NCBI GenBank assembly: GCA_963770915.1
Contig: CAVYRG010000001.1
Span: forward strand, 3,844,001-3,908,000
Origin: PALSA-270 sp963770915
GTDB taxonomy: Bacteria; Acidobacteriota; Terriglobia; Terriglobales; Acidobacteriaceae
Direction of reading: 5' to 3'
Length of the DNA: 64,000 nucleotides
In this document: in pieces, positions 16,953 to 25,603 of the stretch
Position numbering within the stretch: position 1 is the first letter of the stretch
How the letters are laid out: every line of letters begins with the position of its first letter
Translations under genes and position numbers: made by a program
Notes under the pieces: model-generated
Told to the model about the DNA's origin: nothing
Seen by the model: the letters and a program-made list of their open reading frames with translations, nothing else
Databases searched by the model: none

Positions 16953-18635
16953 ATGGGTTTTCCTGTCCGCGGTTCTTTACTTTCCCGTCTTGCGGCTTTC
17001 ACCGCGTTTTGCTTCGCGCTATGGATGGTGCTGAACCTCAACGGCTGCGGCTATGGGTCGTCGTCCCCGTCATCGGGAGGAGGTGGTGGCACGCCACCGA
17101 TGAATCCTCCGCCTCCGGTGTCGTCGGGTGTCGACGTCGTGACGTATCACGATGACAACGCCCGCACCGGCCAGAATCTCAGCGAGACCACGCTGACGCT
17201 GGGCAACGTCAATTCCACTAATTTTGGCAAGCTGTTCACTTTGGCAACGGACGGGAAGGTCAACGCCGAGCCGCTCTATCTTTCGCAGTTGAGCGTCAAC
17301 GGGAATTCGCACAATGTGGTGTTCGTGGCCAGCGAGCATGGCACGGTCTATGCCTTCGAAGCGGATACGGGCGCCATGCTGTGGAAGGTTTCGACGCTCC
17401 TCGCCGGCGAAGCTCCCAGCGACGACCATGGTTGCGGCCAGATCAGCCCGGAGATTGGCATTACGTCTACACCGGTGATCGACCGCAACAGCGGCCCGCA
17501 TGGCACGATCTACGTGGTTGCCATGTCGAAGAACGGCTCGACCTACCACCAGCGGCTGCATGCGCTCGACGTCACGACCGGGGCGGAGGAATTTGGCGGG
17601 CCGAAAGAAATCACTGCGACCTACCCAGGAAGCGGCGACAACAGTTCCGCAGGAACGGTAACGTTCGACCCCGCCAAGTACGCGCAGCGCAGCGGCCTGC
17701 TGCTGATGAATGGGGTGATCTATACGGCTTGGACGTCGCACTGCGATTCGCGACCGTACACCGGGTGGCTGATCAGCTACGACGAGAAGACCCTGGCGCA
17801 GGTGAGCGTGCTGAACGTGACGCCGAACGGAAATGAAGGCGCCATCTGGATGAGCGCAGCCGGACTAGCGGCGGATAGCAGCGGGAATATTTACTTCTTG
17901 GACGGCAACGGCACTTTCGACACCACGCTCAATGGCAGCGGCTTTCCCACCCAGGGCGACTATGGCAACGCGTTCCTGAAGATTTCGACCACAAATAACA
18001 AGATGGCGGTCGCTGACTATTTCGAGGAGTCGAACCAAGCGCAGGAGAATGGCGCCGACACCGATTTAGGATCAGGCGGCGCACTGCTGCTGCCCGACCT
18101 GAAGGACAATTCAGGAAAAACCTGGCATCTTGCCTTGGGTGCGGGCAAGGACGGCAACATCTACGTGGTGGATCGCGACTCCATGGGAAAGTTCAACCCC
18201 AATGCAAACAACATTCACCAGCAACTGAGCGGAGTTTTGTCGGGCGGCATCTGGTCGATGCCCGCATATTTCAACAACACCGCGTACTACGGGCCGGTGG
18301 GGAACCATATCAAGGCTTTCGCCATCAGCAACGCGCAACTCGGGTCCACGCCGACGTCGCAGACCTCGGCCAGCTTCACATATCCGGGCGCTACGCCCAG
18401 CATCTCGGCCAATGGGACGAGCAACGCGATTCTCTGGGCGACGGAGAACACCAGTCCTGCTGTGCTTCACGCCTACGACGCGACCGACCTGACGCACGAA
18501 CTCTACAACAGCAATCAGGCCTCGAATAACCGCGACCAGTTGGGCGCCGGGAATAAGTTCATCACGCCGATGATCGTGAATGGCAAGGTCTACGTCGGGA
18601 CGCAGACCGGGGTTGACGTCTTCGGCCTACACTAG
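16953..18635 (+). CDS. Secreted PQQ-like beta-propeller lipoprotein
   Basis: The 560-residue protein has a signal peptide ending in a lipobox (LNGC, about residues 29-32), a Ser/Gly/Pro linker (SSPSSGGGGG to NPPPPVSSG) and repeated propeller blades. Typical blade sequences are HNVVFVASEHGTVYAFEADTGAMLWK, GNIYVVDRDSMGKF and GKVYVGTQTGVDVF, resembling PQQ-dependent dehydrogenase propellers. There is no visible cytochrome or quinone-protein catalytic Cys pair, so an enzyme role is not supported. Many Acidobacteria carry several such proteins. It is probably anchored in the outer or inner membrane facing the periplasm or outside. Confidence 0.78.
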   Translation: MGFPVRGSLLSRLAAFTAFCFALWMVLNLNGCGYGSSSPSSGGGGGTPPMNPPPPVSSGVDVVTYHDDNARTGQNLSETTLTLGNVNSTNFGKLFTLATDGKVNAEPLYLSQLSVNGNSHNVVFVASEHGTVYAFEADTGAMLWKVSTLLAGEAPSDDHGCGQISPEIGITSTPVIDRNSGPHGTIYVVAMSKNGSTYHQRLHALDVTTGAEEFGGPKEITATYPGSGDNSSAGTVTFDPAKYAQRSGLLLMNGVIYTAWTSHCDSRPYTGWLISYDEKTLAQVSVLNVTPNGNEGAIWMSAAGLAADSSGNIYFLDGNGTFDTTLNGSGFPTQGDYGNAFLKISTTNNKMAVADYFEESNQAQENGADTDLGSGGALLLPDLKDNSGKTWHLALGAGKDGNIYVVDRDSMGKFNPNANNIHQQLSGVLSGGIWSMPAYFNNTAYYGPVGNHIKAFAISNAQLGSTPTSQTSASFTYPGATPSISANGTSNAILWATENTSPAVLHAYDATDLTHELYNSNQASNNRDQLGAGNKFITPMIVNGKVYVGTQTGVDVFGLH

Positions 18636-18664
18636 CCGGCCTTTATTCGATAAGATGCTTTGCC

Positions 18665-19138
18665 ATGGCCGGTGATGATCCTGAGCGCGCAAGACGGCGT
18701 CTGGAAACCGTCTATGCGGCAATGAACGACGGGGAACTGGAAAGTCTGGCAGAAGACGCGTCGTCGCTCACTCCAGAGGCGCTTGAGGCATTGCGGGCGG
18801 AACTCGCGCGCAGAAAACTCACGATCACAGTTTCCCCCGACAACGCAGATGCGACCGAGGTTCAATCCCGGGATTTAGTCACAATCCGCAAGTTCCTAAG
18901 CCATCCGGAAGCTATGATTGCCAAATCGGAGCTTGAGTCTGCAGGGATTGAATGCGTTCTGATAGATGAATGGACTGCGCGAATGTACGTCTCCATTGCT
19001 GTTGGCGGCATTAGATTGCAAGTTAATCGGACCGATGCCGAGGCGGCATTGGAAATTCTCGGACAGCGCATGCCGGAGAGCGCTGAGCCTGGATCCGATT
19101 GGGAGAACGATGAAGATGGATTCGAGACGAAGACCTGA
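18665..19138 (+). CDS. DUF2007-domain protein
   Basis: The 157-residue soluble protein has an N-terminal helical part (AMNDGELESLAEDASSLTPEALEALRAELARR). This resembles the short helical module found in other Acidobacteria proteins of this kind. A DUF2007 domain follows (LVTIRKFLSHPEAMIAKSELESAGIECVLID through GGIRLQVNRTDAEAALEIL). DUF2007 proteins are described as putative signal-transducing or PII-like ferredoxin-fold proteins. It ends one base from the convergent VKOR stop. Confidence 0.75.
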   Translation: MAGDDPERARRRLETVYAAMNDGELESLAEDASSLTPEALEALRAELARRKLTITVSPDNADATEVQSRDLVTIRKFLSHPEAMIAKSELESAGIECVLIDEWTARMYVSIAVGGIRLQVNRTDAEAALEILGQRMPESAEPGSDWENDEDGFETKT

Positions 19139-19139
19139 G

Positions 19140-19589
19140 TCATCCCGCTGCGTTTCGTCTCTTCCTCGTCTGTAACGCCAGGACAACCGCCAGCAGTGCA
19201 ATCCCTGCAATCACCGCCAACGACGACAGGCACAAGATGCACCACGTGGCCAGCACGAATTTCTCGACGTAAGTGAGATAGAGCGCGAATGCCAATCCCG
19301 CCACCGACCCCGCCACCAGCAGTGCCGGCGTCTCCGCTTTCGAGCGATAGACCGTCGCCAAGGCCAGCACAGCCAGGTATCCCAGAATGCCGATCAGCGC
19401 CACAGGAATGCCTGCGATCGAGGAGTAAATGCTGCGGTTGACGCTGTCGCAGTTGAAATTGCCTCCCAGGTCGCAGTACGTCGATCGATCCTTGGCATAA
19501 TGCTGATGCAGCGAGACTGAGGACAAGACAACGCCGGCTGTCGCGAGAAGCGCAATTGCCAGTAGAATCCAACGCGCCTTCGCGGTCAT
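19140..19589 (-). CDS. Vitamin K epoxide reductase (VKOR) family protein
   Basis: This 149-residue membrane protein has four helices. Loop cysteines are present in STYCDLGGNFNCDSVN and the quinone-side active site is WCILC (CxxC). GIPVALIGILGYLAVLAL is typical of bacterial VKOR. The family reoxidises a thiol oxidoreductase and passes electrons to quinone, replacing DsbB for extracytoplasmic disulfide formation. ATG 19589 overlaps the stop of the thioredoxin-like gene by four bases, so the two are translationally coupled and should work as a pair. Confidence 0.9.
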   Translation of the reverse strand: MTAKARWILLAIALLATAGVVLSSVSLHQHYAKDRSTYCDLGGNFNCDSVNRSIYSSIAGIPVALIGILGYLAVLALATVYRSKAETPALLVAGSVAGLAFALYLTYVEKFVLATWCILCLSSLAVIAGIALLAVVLALQTRKRRNAAG

Positions 19590-20008
19590 GGCAGGCTGCA
19601 CCCCGTCTTTTGGCTTAGGGCTTGCAATGGCTGGAAGCCTTCCTGCCGCTCTCCGCCGGAAAACTCCCAAGTGGGAAAGTGCTTGATTCCATCCTGCAAA
19701 CAGGTTTGGTTCTCCGTGCGCGATCCCCTGATGCCGCATTCGACGTAGGGAACATATGCGAACGAAGCCTCGAACAGTTGCTCCTGATCCGCGCAATGCG
19801 GGCACCAGAATGCGCCGTACATCTTCACCTGCTTTGCCGCCAGACATTTTGCGAATCCGTCGAGGCGATGAATGCGGCGATGGCGCGCGACATAGTAAGT
19901 AAGAACAAACGCAGCCACGACGAGAATGAGCGTGACCACGCTGCGTCTGGCCTCGCGCCTGGCCCGACCGGGTTGGTCGCTTTGCTCGTTTTGTTTCTTG
20001 TGCGACAT
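19586..20008 (-). CDS. Membrane-anchored thioredoxin-like partner of VKOR
   Basis: The 140-residue protein has a basic N-terminus, one membrane helix (about 24-42) and then a thioredoxin-like domain with MYGAFWCPHC as active site (CPHC). YVECGIRGSRTENQTCLQDGI and FPTWEF follow. This matches the thioredoxin domain that is fused to VKOR in cyanobacteria and plants, including the extra Cys in NQTC. Here the two are separate overlapping genes, thioredoxin first. The likely role is oxidation of secreted proteins, recycled by VKOR. Confidence 0.85.
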   Translation of the reverse strand: MSHKKQNEQSDQPGRARREARRSVVTLILVVAAFVLTYYVARHRRIHRLDGFAKCLAAKQVKMYGAFWCPHCADQEQLFEASFAYVPYVECGIRGSRTENQTCLQDGIKHFPTWEFSGGERQEGFQPLQALSQKTGCSLP

Positions 20009-20071
20009 TGGTTCAAGCGCATGCCCTCACGGCCTAACAGCCGCTCGGGTTGTCAAAGCCAAGCGCTTTAC

Positions 20072-20091
20072 GGCCCGACTGAAGTCGGGCC
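20072..20091. repeat. Perfect inverted repeat at the end of the lipid operon
   Basis: GGCCCGACT (20072-20080) pairs with AGTCGGGCC (20083-20091). It lies 60 bases downstream of the last gene of the minus-strand lipid operon, but has no T-run on that strand. It may be a protecting hairpin, a weak terminator or a dispersed repeat. Confidence 0.6.
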
Positions 20092-20150
20092 CTTCCCGCG
20101 AACTCTGTCCCGGCCGGCCGCAAACTCTATTTGCCGGGTTTGGCAAACCA

Positions 20151-21050
20151 TCACGCCACAACGTTCAAAGCCGAGGGCAGAACGTCCAAGGTCTGGCAAT
20201 GAAGAGTCAACACCTCGCCGTCGACCATGACGTCCACGGGCTCATCAAGATGAAAATCAATCCGCCGGGCCTCTCGGCGCTCCGCCAGCGGATGCTCGAT
20301 GTGCGTCCCGTCATAAAGCGTGGGGAGATTGCGCACCAGGCCGATCCGCCCGATGGGTCCCCAGCGCACATACTCGATCAGGCCGTCGTTAATCTCGGCT
20401 TTGGGCGCGATCATCATGGTACCGCCGGTGAATTTGCTGTTGTTAAACGTCAGGAACAAACAACGGCGGCGATCCGTGGGGCCGCCGTCGACCTGCAAGG
20501 GAAAGGCGCGCCGCCTAAACCACGCCAGCGTGATGAAGATGGACGACTGATAGCCGAGTTCTCCCCAGCGGCTGAAACGGCGCGCTCGCAACGTGGCCAC
20601 ATCCGCGGCAAACCCCATGCTCAGCAAATTGATGTAGTAAATCACGCCTTCGCGGTGGGTGAGGCGCAGCACGTCGCAGGGCAGGGTGCGGCCTGCCAGA
20701 AGCGCTGCCATGGCGTAATCGACGCCGCGGTCGGTGAATTCCCGCAGGAAAGAATTGCCGGTTCCCAAAGGAAGAAACGCCAGCGTGGGGGGCTCGTGGC
20801 CCTCAGCTTGCGGAAAAAGCCCGTTGACAATCTCATACGAAGTGCCGTCGCCTCCGACCGCAATGAAGCGCCGATAGCCGCGTTCGCAAGCGGTCCGCGC
20901 GATCTGGGTCGCTTCCCCGGGAGACGTGGTTTCCACGACCTCAAGCTCCAACCCGCCCGCCCGTAGGCGCTCCAGAGCCGGCCCTACAAGCTTGCGGCAG
21001 CGGCCCCCACCGGCCGCCGGGTTCACCACGGCGAGAAACGCGCTCTTCAC
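20151..21050 (-). CDS. Diacylglycerol/lipid kinase (DagK/YegS/sphingosine kinase family)
   Basis: The 299-residue protein has FLAVVNPAAGGG (about 5-16), GGDGTSYEIVNGLF, LPLGTGNSFLRE and a C-terminal beta domain (MMIAPKAEINDGLIEY ... DEPVDVMVDGEVL). These match the catalytic and lipid-binding parts of bacterial DgkB/YegS-like kinases, which phosphorylate diacylglycerol or related lipids at the inner membrane. GTG 21050 overlaps the stop of the upstream acyl-adenylating gene by four bases. It closes the eight-gene lipid operon. The substrate could be an alkyl or acyl glycerol, but this is inference. Confidence 0.9.
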   Translation of the reverse strand: MKSAFLAVVNPAAGGGRCRKLVGPALERLRAGGLELEVVETTSPGEATQIARTACERGYRRFIAVGGDGTSYEIVNGLFPQAEGHEPPTLAFLPLGTGNSFLREFTDRGVDYAMAALLAGRTLPCDVLRLTHREGVIYYINLLSMGFAADVATLRARRFSRWGELGYQSSIFITLAWFRRRAFPLQVDGGPTDRRRCLFLTFNNSKFTGGTMMIAPKAEINDGLIEYVRWGPIGRIGLVRNLPTLYDGTHIEHPLAERREARRIDFHLDEPVDVMVDGEVLTLHCQTLDVLPSALNVVA

Positions 21051-22756
21051 AGCGCAACCACGGCTTCGCGCGTGGCTTTCTTGCGGATGGCTTCCGCCAG
21101 ATCGGCCCGCTTGATCTTCATGGATGCGGTGCGAGGAAAATCCTCTTCCCGCAGCAAATATCCGCTTACCCGCTTGAAGTCTGGCAGAGCGCGGTTGCAG
21201 GCGTTCATCACATCTTTGAACTCGTCGGTCAATTCCTGGTTGGGCTCCAACCGCAGCACTAACACCAGAGACTCCTGCCCCAGGCCTTTTTGCGGCCACA
21301 GATAATTTGCCGCGAAGATGCAATATTCCTTGACCGGCAGATTCTGGAAGCTGTGCTCAATGTCCTCGGGGTAGACATTCTTGCCGCCGGCGGTCACGAC
21401 CATATTGTTTTTGCGGCCAAACAGTTGCAGATGCCCCTGGCCATCAAAGCGGCCTAAATCGCCGGTGAGCAGCCAACCATCCACGATGGTTTGGGCGGTG
21501 AGTTCCGGGTCGTCGAGGTAGTGCGACATCACCGCCTTGCTGCGCGCGGCGACCTCGCCGATTCCTTCCTCGTCCGGACTGAGAATGCGGAGTTCGACGC
21601 CGGGAAGCGGTTTCCCTACCGTATCGGCGCGAAAGGGCTTCAAGTCGTTCACCGTGAGCACGGTGCAGGCCTCGGTAAGACCGAATCCGTTCGCAACGGG
21701 AATGCCAAGGTCATAGAAAAATTGCAGCGTTGCGGCGTCAATGAAGGCGCCGCCGGTAAACAGCGCGCGCAGGTCGCCGCCGAACGCTTCATGCACCTGC
21801 CCGAGCAGCTTGCGGCTCAATTTTAATTTGGGCTCGCTGCGAGTGAGAGCGCGATTGACGCCGATCACACGGTCCAGCAGGAAGCGCTTGGCGGAAGGCA
21901 GTTCCTCAAACTTGGCTTTGAGGCCCCGCTCCAGATTCTTAAGCACCATGGGAACCAGAGCCATGTAGGTGATCTTGTAGCGGACGAACGCGTCGCGCAC
22001 GAACTCGGGCCGCAAGGTGCGCAGGTGCACCACGCAGGCTCCGCACACAAACGGGCCGACGAACCCGACCATAAAATCGATGGCATGGTTTGTGGGCAGG
22101 ATGCTCAGATAGCGGACCCCCGGCGCAAAGGGATACCAGGCGGTGAGAGCTTTGCACTGTTCCAGATAATTTTCGTGCGTGAGCACGCAGCCCTTCGCGC
22201 GCCCGCCGGTTCCCGAGGAATAGACAATGCAAGCCACATCCTGGCGCTGCCGCATGACGAAGGTGGGATCGCCTTTGCGGCGAAAATCTTCCCAGCGGAA
22301 GGCGCCAGCCAGATCGGCGCCGGGCGGTGCTTCGGTGACCAGCACAGTTTTCACTTTGCGGCTGCCGAATTCCGGCGCCTTCATCATGGCGCGCCATAGG
22401 TAGTACTCGACGACCAGAAATGTCGCCTGGGAATGCTCCAGCAGCCCTAACTGCTCGCTGCCGGTCAATTTGAAATCGAGGGGCACCAGCACGCCGCCGC
22501 AATAAAGGATGGCATAGGCGGAGATGAGCCATTTCGACTGATTGCTCATTACGATCGCGGCACGAGTGCCAGCCTTGAAGGCGGCGTCTTCCAGGGACCT
22601 TGCTAGGGGCAAGGCCATCTCTTTGAAGTCGGAATAAGTGAGGCGGGTTTTCTCCTTGTCGCGGTCGGCCTCAATGAGGCAGAGCTCGTTTGGCCAGCGG
22701 TCCAGCGCATCGCGCAACGCCGCGCCCAGGCAGCTATATTGATCGAGATTCAACAT
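21047..22756 (-). CDS. Acyl-adenylating enzyme (fatty acid-CoA/ACP ligase) 1
   Basis: The 569-residue ANL-superfamily enzyme has the P-loop YSSGTGGRAKGCVLTHEN, NGFGLTEACTVL (A5), WLLTGDLGRFDGQGHLQLFGR (A7-A8) and the catalytic lysine region TASMKIKRADLA (A10). The complete motif set suggests activity. It activates a carboxylic acid, most likely a fatty acid, as acyl-AMP and transfers it to CoA or to the carrier protein encoded just upstream (114 bases away). It overlaps the lipid kinase by four bases. Confidence 0.9.
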   Translation of the reverse strand: MLNLDQYSCLGAALRDALDRWPNELCLIEADRDKEKTRLTYSDFKEMALPLARSLEDAAFKAGTRAAIVMSNQSKWLISAYAILYCGGVLVPLDFKLTGSEQLGLLEHSQATFLVVEYYLWRAMMKAPEFGSRKVKTVLVTEAPPGADLAGAFRWEDFRRKGDPTFVMRQRQDVACIVYSSGTGGRAKGCVLTHENYLEQCKALTAWYPFAPGVRYLSILPTNHAIDFMVGFVGPFVCGACVVHLRTLRPEFVRDAFVRYKITYMALVPMVLKNLERGLKAKFEELPSAKRFLLDRVIGVNRALTRSEPKLKLSRKLLGQVHEAFGGDLRALFTGGAFIDAATLQFFYDLGIPVANGFGLTEACTVLTVNDLKPFRADTVGKPLPGVELRILSPDEEGIGEVAARSKAVMSHYLDDPELTAQTIVDGWLLTGDLGRFDGQGHLQLFGRKNNMVVTAGGKNVYPEDIEHSFQNLPVKEYCIFAANYLWPQKGLGQESLVLVLRLEPNQELTDEFKDVMNACNRALPDFKRVSGYLLREEDFPRTASMKIKRADLAEAIRKKATREAVVAL

Positions 22757-22870
22757 GGAGAAAACAGGCTGACCGTCGATTTTAGATTGTCGCTGGAGAA
22801 TTCGGGGAGAGTTTCATACCCACGTCCCTTCGCAATCAACAACGCGACCGATACGGGCCCATTTTGGCAC

Positions 22871-23113
22871 TTAGAGTCTCGCCTGAATCCGTCCCGCCAG
22901 TGTCCGGAAGTCCGAGACTCCCTGCAGTTCGTAATCGGGCAGCTCGACATGGAAGTGATTTTCCAGGCGGGTGAGCAGCTCAAGCGTCTGCAGGCTATCG
23001 ATTCCCAAGGTCTTGAAGAAGTCGTCGTCGGGCTTGAGCTTCTCCCGCGGAACTTTGAAGTGAGTGGCAGCCAAGCCAAGTATTTCTTCGAGAGTCTGGT
23101 CGGGCGTCGGCAT
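22871..23113 (-). CDS. Acyl carrier protein
   Basis: The 80-residue protein has the four-helix ACP pattern with FFKTLGIDSLQTLELLTRL; Ser40 in GIDSL is the phosphopantetheine site. It differs from housekeeping AcpP, which reads GADSLDTVEL, so it is probably a dedicated carrier for the pathway of this operon. It lies between the enoyl-CoA hydratase gene and an acyl-adenylating gene. No phosphopantetheinyl transferase gene is in the window. Confidence 0.93.
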   Translation of the reverse strand: MPTPDQTLEEILGLAATHFKVPREKLKPDDDFFKTLGIDSLQTLELLTRLENHFHVELPDYELQGVSDFRTLAGRIQARL

Positions 23114-23154
23114 AGTTCTTGACTATTGTGCCATTAGCGCGGGAATCATGCGAG

Positions 23155-23958
23155 CTAGGGCAAATAGGGCTGCGCTTCAGTGCTCTCTACGAATTTCTTC
23201 AGCCCGGCTTCGACGGCGGGCTGGGCGAACAGCTCGCAAAAAATATCGATCTCCCGCTTCAAGTCTTCATACGGAATCGGCTTGATGAAGCGCTTGGCCG
23301 CGATGGCGGCGCGGCGGTCAAACTTGCCTAATTGGGCGGCAGTGGCGCGCGCCACTTGTAACGCCTGCCCCTCGGCCACAACCTGGCTTACGAGTCCGAT
23401 CTGTTGAGCTTTGGCCGCGTTGAAGCTTCTGCCGGTGAGCAGCAGGTCGCGCACGACGGCATTGCCCAAGTCGCGCTTCAGACGCGGAATCCCGCCAAAG
23501 CCTGGAATCAGGCCGAGGCGAAGCTCGGGAAAGCAGAACCTGGCCATCTTATCGGCAATGATGAGGTCGCAGGTGAGGGCCAGCTCGAATCCTCCGCCGA
23601 AAGTCACACCGTGCACGGCAGCGATTGTGGTAAGCGGGGATGCGTCGATGGCGTTGAGAACGGCGTGAATGCGCTCAAGAAAGTCGCGCACGCCGCGTAA
23701 CGCGGCGGCTTTTTCCATGCTTTCGGACTTGATGTACAGCTCGCGCAGATCGGCGCCGGCGCAAAACCCCGAGGCCAGCTTGCTGTATACGATCAGGGAG
23801 TGGGCCTTCGCTTGGGCATCTTCGAGAGCGAGGACGAATTTTTCGAACTCCTCGAGCGCGAGCGAGCCAATCTCATTGCAGGGCTCGCGGTGGAGCGCCA
23901 GCTCGACGACTCCCGCTTGCAGCTCCCACGAGAGGTATTGTCCCTGAAAGCTCTTCAT
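23155..23958 (-). CDS. Enoyl-CoA hydratase/isomerase family protein
   Basis: The 267-residue crotonase-fold protein keeps the oxyanion-hole segments SGFCAGADLREL and AAVHGVTFGGGFELALTCD. Both acidic residues of hydratases are kept: Glu in GGGFELAL and Glu in FPELRLGLIPGFGG. It could hydrate, isomerise or cleave an acyl thioester. Its start overlaps the stop of the upstream acyl-adenylating gene by four bases (ATGA). Its presence between an activating enzyme and an ACP suggests chain modification rather than beta-oxidation, as no dehydrogenase or thiolase is nearby. Confidence 0.9.
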   Translation of the reverse strand: MKSFQGQYLSWELQAGVVELALHREPCNEIGSLALEEFEKFVLALEDAQAKAHSLIVYSKLASGFCAGADLRELYIKSESMEKAAALRGVRDFLERIHAVLNAIDASPLTTIAAVHGVTFGGGFELALTCDLIIADKMARFCFPELRLGLIPGFGGIPRLKRDLGNAVVRDLLLTGRSFNAAKAQQIGLVSQVVAEGQALQVARATAAQLGKFDRRAAIAAKRFIKPIPYEDLKREIDIFCELFAQPAVEAGLKKFVESTEAQPYLP

Positions 23959-25601
23959 ACTGCCTGCTTCACGCTGTACATCTCCTCGATGGCTACGCGC
24001 AGCTGCTGCGCAATGGCGTCGCGCTTCAGCTTCCCGTTGGCGGTCAGAAGCCCGTTGTCGATCGAAAACGCTTCGCGGTGGATGTAGAAAGCGCGAACCT
24101 GCTTGTAGTGCGGCATGGCGGCATTTACCTGGTCGAGCGCGGATTGTACCGCAGCGCTTCGAACCTGCCCGGTCACAATCAAGGATAGATAGCCCTTCCC
24201 ATTTCCCGCCAGCACGACCTGCTCGGCCTTGGGCAGGTGTCGCAGGATTTCATCTTCAATCGGCTCGGGTGCGATGTTGTGGCCCGATCCCAGGATAATC
24301 AGATTCTTGATCCGCCCAATGATGCGCCAATTGCCATTTGCGTCGACTTCGCCCTGATCGCCAGTGTGAAACCAGCCGTCCCGCATCACGGCAGCCGTTG
24401 CCTCGGGGCAATTCCAGTATCCGGCGAAAAGGTTCGGGCCGCGAACGAGAATCTCTTGATTTTCGTCCACCCTCATTTCGATCCCGCTGATGGCGGGGCC
24501 GACACGGCCGGGCACCACGTGCTGCGGGTCGTCAAGTGTACAGATTCCTGTGGTCTCGGTCAGGCCGTATCCCTGCATGACCGGGACGCCAAGCATGTTG
24601 AAATAGAGCTGGGTATCCGGGTTCAGGGGTGCCGAGCCGCAAATCAGGGCTTTCAGGTTGTTGCCAAACATTTTCCGGCGCACCATGGTTAAGGCCGAGG
24701 TGTTGGCGAGCCCCAGCCAGAAGGCATCGGCGATTCCGCGCTGGCCGGCATGCCGCCGCGCCCAGGCGCGCTTGCCGCGTTTATAGATGGCAAGCGCCAC
24801 CCCGCCCCGATTGCGAAGTTGCTCCTCGACGCCTTTGCGCAAGCGCTCAAGCAGGGCAGGCACGTTGAGAAAGTAGTCGGCGGACGAAGACGCCATTTCG
24901 TGGGGCAGCCGGGTTAAGTCAGAATTCAACGTGATGTAGCTGCGGCGCAGCAGGCAAGTGAGCAGGGTGATCCAGGAAGCGGCGAAATTGAACGGCAAAT
25001 AGTGAAACACCCTGTCGCGTCCGGATTGACCCTTCATCAAGGCATCGAGACGGCTGGAGGTGCAGGTGAGCATGAACCCAACATTGCCGGCGGTAAGGAC
25101 CACTCCCTTCGCCTCGCCGGAAGTTCCCGAGGTGTAGATGATCGTCACCGGGTCTGTGTCGGCGAGTTGGGGAGTCCGAGCCGGCGCCCAGCGAGTGATA
25201 AAGACATCGTCGAACAGGACCTGCGGCGGGGCATCTGGCCACTGCTCGCTGATCAGTGTGCGCAGGTTGGCGTCACCACAGCAAATCAGCGCCGGTGAAC
25301 AATCTTTCATCATGGCGACCAATTCTGCCGGGGACTGCCGCGCGTACAATGGCACAACGATCAGGCCTTCCGCCATGATGGCCAAGTCCATGGCCACCCA
25401 GCGGACGCTGTTGTGGGCAAGCAACGCGCAGCGGTCGCCTTTTTTCAGACCCCGATCTGCCAGAAAAGCCCGCGCCCGGCCGACCATACGCAGTAGCTCG
25501 CTGCCGCTCACACGAGCGATGCCGTGTTCGCCGCGCCGTTGCAGTACGGGATCGTCCTCAAGGGCGGCCAACTGCGCAAAAATGTTTTCCAGGAAATTCA
25601 T
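23955..25601 (-). CDS. Acyl-adenylating enzyme (AMP-dependent synthetase) 2
   Basis: The 548-residue ANL enzyme has IIYTSGTSGEAKGVVLTAGN, MQGYGLTETTGIC, WFHTGDQGEVDANGNWRIIGR and the A10 lysine LTANGKLKRDAI. The overall shape is like long-chain fatty acyl-CoA synthetases. It differs in sequence from the other ligase of the operon, so the two probably handle different acids or acceptors. It ends with a four-base overlap into the hydratase gene and starts two bases after the pyruvyl-transferase-like gene. Confidence 0.9.
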   Translation of the reverse strand: MNFLENIFAQLAALEDDPVLQRRGEHGIARVSGSELLRMVGRARAFLADRGLKKGDRCALLAHNSVRWVAMDLAIMAEGLIVVPLYARQSPAELVAMMKDCSPALICCGDANLRTLISEQWPDAPPQVLFDDVFITRWAPARTPQLADTDPVTIIYTSGTSGEAKGVVLTAGNVGFMLTCTSSRLDALMKGQSGRDRVFHYLPFNFAASWITLLTCLLRRSYITLNSDLTRLPHEMASSSADYFLNVPALLERLRKGVEEQLRNRGGVALAIYKRGKRAWARRHAGQRGIADAFWLGLANTSALTMVRRKMFGNNLKALICGSAPLNPDTQLYFNMLGVPVMQGYGLTETTGICTLDDPQHVVPGRVGPAISGIEMRVDENQEILVRGPNLFAGYWNCPEATAAVMRDGWFHTGDQGEVDANGNWRIIGRIKNLIILGSGHNIAPEPIEDEILRHLPKAEQVVLAGNGKGYLSLIVTGQVRSAAVQSALDQVNAAMPHYKQVRAFYIHREAFSIDNGLLTANGKLKRDAIAQQLRVAIEEMYSVKQAV

Positions 25602-25603
25602 CT

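Noticed and set aside
16519..17041. Minus-strand open frames covering the tRNA-Leu gene
   Set aside because: They run through a perfect tRNA and have low-complexity, arginine-rich products.
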